NCBI GenBank assembly: GCA_002420015.1
Contig: DIHF01000034.1
Coordinates: 3,437-10,183 of the forward strand
Reading direction: 5' to 3'
Origin: Micavibrio sp. UBA5703
GTDB lineage: Bacteria; Pseudomonadota; Alphaproteobacteria; Micavibrionales; Micavibrionaceae
Length of the DNA: 6,747 nt
Part shown: positions 5,032 to 6,747 of the stretch, in pieces
Layout of the letters: every line of letters starts with the position of its first letter
Position numbering within the stretch: the stretch's first letter is position 1
Program-made: the position numbers and the translations under genes
Notes under the pieces: generated by a model
Database searches by the model: none
Told to the model about the DNA's origin: nothing
What the model saw: the letters and a program-made list of their open reading frames with translations, nothing else

Positions 5032-5871
5032 ATGAGCGAAGACAGCAAAGACACAAAGGCAGGCAAAAATATCGGCAAGCAGGGCGGTTTAGCGGCTGCT
5101 GCTGCGTCGGGGCGAAAAAAGACCGGCGATGCCCGGCAGGTGAAATTGGGCCGTGTGAAGGGTGATCTGATCGGCGTTGTGGTTTTGGCCGTGGGCGTTG
5201 CGGCGATGATCGGGGTGTCTTATCTCGCCTATGTAAGGTGGTATGGGGGCAGCCAGCCCGAGCAGCAGGCGCCAGAAGATGAATTTGCTGAAATGGAGTC
5301 GCCTGAAGAGGAAATGCCGCCTGAAGAAAATCCTGAAGGAGCATACCCGGACGAAGAGTCGGATATACCCCCAGCAGAGGAATCCGGCAGTGAGAGCGCG
5401 GCACCACCCGAGCGCACGCCGGAGCCAGCGCCGATCCCCGAGAAAATACCAGATCAAAGTACCCTGGCTTTGCCTTCGGAGAAGCAACTGGCTGGAAGCT
5501 GGACAGCCAATTTCGGAAGTGACAAGGCGTTTTTACAAATCAGCGGCAACAATGCTTTTCAACTGATTTTCACAAGCGGTGCGGAGGGGGGCGTGCGCAA
5601 ATATTCGCGCGGGATGCTCACATACGATTCGTCAACAGGCTCACTGATTTTGCAGCCTGACAGCGCCTTGGGTGAGCCCAAGGCCGTTGAGGGTGTTACT
5701 TACAAGATTCTGACCATGCGCCGCTATCAGGTGAACCTGTACAAGGATAAGGACGAATCGGTTATTTACTGGAAACCGGGCACGATCGAGGGCCGCAGCG
5801 ATCAAGTTCACCCGCTGTTCCTGTTCACGAATCGTCAGGATAGCGGCATAAAATGGACAAAGTCGCGGTGA
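5032..5871 (+). CDS. Single-pass membrane protein with acidic Pro/Glu linker and beta-rich C-terminal domain, function unknown
   Basis: I cannot assign a family. The 279 residues divide clearly. A basic, Ala/Gly-rich cytoplasmic N-terminus (1-44) is followed by one transmembrane helix (about 45-68, GDLIGVVVLAVGVAAMIGV onward). A strongly acidic, proline-rich linker (about 74-142, many PEE/PEEE words) looks extended and disordered. The C-terminal domain (about 145-279) shows alternating strands: LAGSWTANFG, AFLQISGNNAFQLIF, YSRGMLTYDSSTGSLILQP, RYQVNLYKDKDESVIYW. An opening GxW followed by an antiparallel beta-meander recalls lipocalin-like or META-like barrels, but this is only a structural impression. 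The positive-inside rule places the C-terminal domain in the periplasm, with the linker acting as a stalk. The stop lies six bases before the mutM start, so the two genes are co-transcribed. Confidence 0.85.
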   Translation: MSEDSKDTKAGKNIGKQGGLAAAAASGRKKTGDARQVKLGRVKGDLIGVVVLAVGVAAMIGVSYLAYVRWYGGSQPEQQAPEDEFAEMESPEEEMPPEENPEGAYPDEESDIPPAEESGSESAAPPERTPEPAPIPEKIPDQSTLALPSEKQLAGSWTANFGSDKAFLQISGNNAFQLIFTSGAEGGVRKYSRGMLTYDSSTGSLILQPDSALGEPKAVEGVTYKILTMRRYQVNLYKDKDESVIYWKPGTIEGRSDQVHPLFLFTNRQDSGIKWTKSR

Positions 5872-5877
5872 GGCATC

Positions 5878-6735
5878 ATGCCTGAACTGCCGGAAGTTGA
5901 AACGGTCAGGCGCGGTCTTGCACAATCCATTATCGGCAAATCTTTTTCATCTATCGATGTAAGGCGGAGAGATTTGCGCGTTTCGGTACCGGGCAATCTG
6001 GCTGCGGCTATCAAGGGGTGTCGCGTCGAAGATATTGTCCGGCGCGGAAAATACATCGTGATTTTTCCGGAAGGCGCACCGGCGATTATTCTGCATCTTG
6101 GGATGTCGGGGCGTGTCGATATTCTGAAAGGCAATTCATCAGGATCGAAATACAAAGCGCAAAAACACGATCATGTCATTTTCACAATGAACGATAAAAC
6201 AAAAGTGGTTTTCAGCGATCCGCGACGTTTCGGTATGCTTTATTTGGTGTCTGCGGACGGTTGGGAAAACAAAAAACCTTTTTCTGCGATGGGGCCGGAG
6301 CCTCTGGAACCGGGATTTGACGGGGCGGTCCTTGAAGAAAATCTTCGCGGGAAAAAGTGCAACATCAAATCAGCTCTTCTTGATCAAAATGTCGTGGCAG
6401 GGGTTGGCAATATATACGCCTGCGAGGCCTTGTTTGTTTCAGGCATTCATCCCGAAAGACAGGCGGCAAGCGTTAAGGGTAGGGAAGCTGGCTTGCTTGC
6501 CGATGCTATCCGGTCCGTATTGAAAAAGGCGATTGCGGCAGGCGGCAGCAGTTTAAAAGATTACAGGAAGACAGATGGTTCTCTTGGATATTTCCAGCAC
6601 AGTTTTTCCGTCTATGATAAGGAAAGCCGGAAATGTGCGGGATGCACTTGCAAAGACAAGTGCGTGCAACGTATTGTACAGGCAGGACGCTCGACGTTTT
6701 TCTGTCCGGTTAAACAAAAGAAAAAAGCATCATGA
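5878..6735 (+). CDS. mutM: Formamidopyrimidine-DNA glycosylase (MutM/Fpg)
   Basis: MutM is a base-excision repair enzyme that removes 8-oxoguanine and formamidopyrimidines and then cuts the abasic site by beta/delta elimination. The start MPELPEVETVRRGL gives the catalytic N-terminal proline (P2 before Met removal) and E3. K58 (RRGKY) matches the conserved Lys57. M76 (LGMSG) and DPRRFG (114-119) hold the void-filling residues. VGNIYACE (176-183) is the helix-two-turn-helix with the DNA-contacting Asn. The length of 285 is slightly above the usual 270-275. The zinc finger is odd: cysteines at 253, 256, 258, 262 and 276, but the expected last ligand (CPxCQ) is K279 in CPVKQ, and the spacing between the Cys pairs is about three residues longer. 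Shine-Dalgarno-like GGTGAGG overlaps the end of the upstream gene, indicating coupled translation. Identification is secure. Confidence 0.97.
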   Translation: MPELPEVETVRRGLAQSIIGKSFSSIDVRRRDLRVSVPGNLAAAIKGCRVEDIVRRGKYIVIFPEGAPAIILHLGMSGRVDILKGNSSGSKYKAQKHDHVIFTMNDKTKVVFSDPRRFGMLYLVSADGWENKKPFSAMGPEPLEPGFDGAVLEENLRGKKCNIKSALLDQNVVAGVGNIYACEALFVSGIHPERQAASVKGREAGLLADAIRSVLKKAIAAGGSSLKDYRKTDGSLGYFQHSFSVYDKESRKCAGCTCKDKCVQRIVQAGRSTFFCPVKQKKKAS

Positions 6736-6747
6736 ATGTAACGAACA
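6732..6747 (+). CDS. Start of a downstream gene overlapping mutM, truncated by window end
   Basis: The mutM stop overlaps an ATG in the four-base word ATGA, and the frame continues as Met-Asn-Val-Thr-Asn to the window end. ATGA overlaps are typical of translationally coupled operon genes. No Shine-Dalgarno is visible in the A-rich 3' end of mutM. In several alphaproteobacteria mutM neighbours ubiE, but five residues cannot support a name. Confidence 0.4.

Noticed and set aside
5009..5487. Minus-strand open frames of 132 codons opposite the 5032 gene
   Set aside because: They are Pro/Arg/Ser/Leu-rich readings of the acidic Pro/Glu linker on the other strand; the plus-strand gene has sensible domains and operon spacing with mutM.
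1..6747. CRISPR array, insertion sequence, integrase or attachment-site duplication, including at the tRNA-Trp 3' end
   Set aside because: No regularly spaced repeats, transposase or integrase reading frame, or direct repeat of the tRNA 3' end was seen in the window.

Overview
The window looks like chromosomal DNA of an alphaproteobacterium. The GroEL C-terminal part, ending in GGM repeats and MDF, reads as alphaproteobacterial. So do the short Xre-type helix-turn-helix with its VEFIGLNG continuation and the MutM ending in RIVQAGRSTFFCP. I cannot name a genus; a Rhodospirillales- or Micavibrio-like lineage is only a guess. Housekeeping genes (groEL, tRNA-Trp, mutM) flank less conserved genes. 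I see no transposase, integrase, phage gene or CRISPR array.

Layout: (1) 1-801, 3' end of groEL, closed by a strong GC-rich terminator at 842-865. (2) 866-1039, AT-rich control region with a sigma70-like promoter and two inverted repeats, ahead of an unrecognised gene (1040-1945) whose middle part looks like a three-histidine cupin. (3) 1971-2642 on the minus strand, an Xre-family regulator with a C-terminal domain like the PLD-like effector domains of TrmB-type regulators. It converges on the cupin-like gene with a 25-base gap and has a palindromic operator candidate just ahead of its start. (4) 2643-3037, a 395-base stretch without protein genes. It holds phased T/A tracts, a near-consensus promoter (TTGACC-17-TATAAA) and an unannotated, highly structured RNA of about 107 nt ending in a strong terminator. 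This is the most interesting signal in the window. (5) 3038-4804, a membrane-bound class III (Lys/Thr, IIIb-type) adenylate cyclase with periplasmic sensor, HAMP, catalytic domain and a TPR-like tail. (6) 4834-4909 minus, tRNA-Trp(CCA) with encoded CCA end. (7) 5032-6747, a tight plus-strand operon: a single-pass membrane protein with an acidic Pro/Glu-rich linker and an all-beta C-terminal domain, then mutM (fpg) with an altered zinc finger, then a further gene overlapping mutM by ATGA and cut off by the window end.

How it may work together: the cyclase turns an extracytoplasmic signal into cAMP. The Xre regulator probably controls itself and perhaps the neighbouring cupin-like gene. The predicted sRNA has three C-rich unpaired patches and may base-pair with G-rich ribosome-binding sites. 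These links are inference from sequence and position only.
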